DNA of 5,217 bases from Candidatus Gastranaerophilales bacterium (GTDB lineage: Bacteria > Cyanobacteriota > Vampirovibrionia > Gastranaerophilales > UBA9971), in NCBI GenBank assembly GCA_028277195.1, contig JANQGS010000016.1, forward strand, positions 1 through 5,217, given 5' to 3'. This document shows positions 5,105 through 5,217 of the stretch, in pieces. A model generated the notes under the pieces. It worked only from the letters and a program-made list of their open reading frames with translations. It had not been told where the DNA came from and ran no database searches. Position 1 is the stretch's first letter; every line of letters starts with the position of its first letter. The translations under genes were made by a program, and so were the position numbers.

Positions 5105-5217
5105 TGAATAATTTTATAAAAAAACATTTTTAATGGGAAGGGCAACAGTTCAGGCTATTATTCGCAAAAAATTTTATCAAAATATCCCACCCACCCTCCC
5201 TCAGTGGATTGGGCGGC
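5105..5217. other. Noncoding leader upstream of dprA, cut by the window edge
   Basis: This stretch is strongly AT-rich next to the dprA start (A/T runs at 5107-5133 and 5166-5185) and changes to C/G-rich beyond 5186. Besides the G-quadruplex motif, I find no convincing -35/-10 pair, no Shine-Dalgarno and no complete gene. AT-rich candidate -10 elements exist (for example minus-strand TAATAG near 5155-5160, with TTGATA too close upstream), but spacing is poor. The last bases (GGGCGGC) may be one arm of a structure continuing outside the window. Confidence 0.6.
5186..5200 (-). promoter_or_regulatory. Compact G-quadruplex motif in the dprA leader
   Basis: The minus strand reads GGGAGGGTGGGTGGG: four runs of three guanines separated by single-base loops (A, T, T). 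Quadruplexes with three one-base loops are known to be among the most stable parallel types. The motif lies 82-96 bases upstream of the dprA ATG on the coding (non-template) strand, so it could fold in DNA or, if transcribed, in the 5' leader RNA. The sequence motif is seen directly; any regulatory role is inference. Confidence 0.5.

Overview
The window is ordinary bacterial chromosome. It carries a compact block of four genes, all on the minus strand, followed by a repeat-rich noncoding stretch of about 365 bases. In transcription order the genes are dprA (DNA-processing protein), topA (type IA DNA topoisomerase I), a small uncharacterised coiled-coil protein, and aroE (shikimate dehydrogenase). 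I could not place the organism with confidence. Base composition is moderately AT-rich. dprA-topA adjacency is common in Bacillota and also found elsewhere, and coiled-coil proteins of this general build are frequent in Clostridia-like genomes. However, none of the four starts has a clear Shine-Dalgarno sequence, which is atypical for Bacillota and fits better with lineages that use it little, such as some cyanobacterial relatives or uncultivated phyla.

Layout from the right end: 5105-5217 is the leader of dprA. On the coding strand it holds a very compact G-quadruplex motif (5186-5200) about 80 bases ahead of the start codon. dprA (3986-5104) and topA (1752-3986) share one base (TAATG), so they are almost certainly co-transcribed and translationally coupled. 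A 46-base AT-rich gap (1706-1751) carries an extended -10 promoter candidate. The coiled-coil gene (1211-1705) has an in-frame array of 21-bp units encoding perfect heptads. aroE (366-1208) starts only 2 bases after it and lacks the usual NADP-binding NRT motif.

Below aroE (1-365) there is no convincing complete gene. The stretch contains a stem-loop just after the aroE stop, a long palindrome at 255-292, and a second, diverged copy of the palindrome and its flank in inverted orientation at 17-111. The left copy carries a 33-base in-frame insertion. Both copies can be read in the same frame, so they may be gene-start fragments or a dispersed palindromic element.

Functionally, dprA and topA both act on DNA (single-strand protection and RecA loading during uptake; supercoil relaxation), while aroE is amino-acid biosynthesis. 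The grouping looks like housekeeping neighbourhood rather than one pathway. I see no defence system, mobile-element transposase, CRISPR array, rRNA or tRNA here. The most unusual items are the inverted palindromic repeat pair, the heptad minisatellite, the G-quadruplex and the AroE cofactor-site change.
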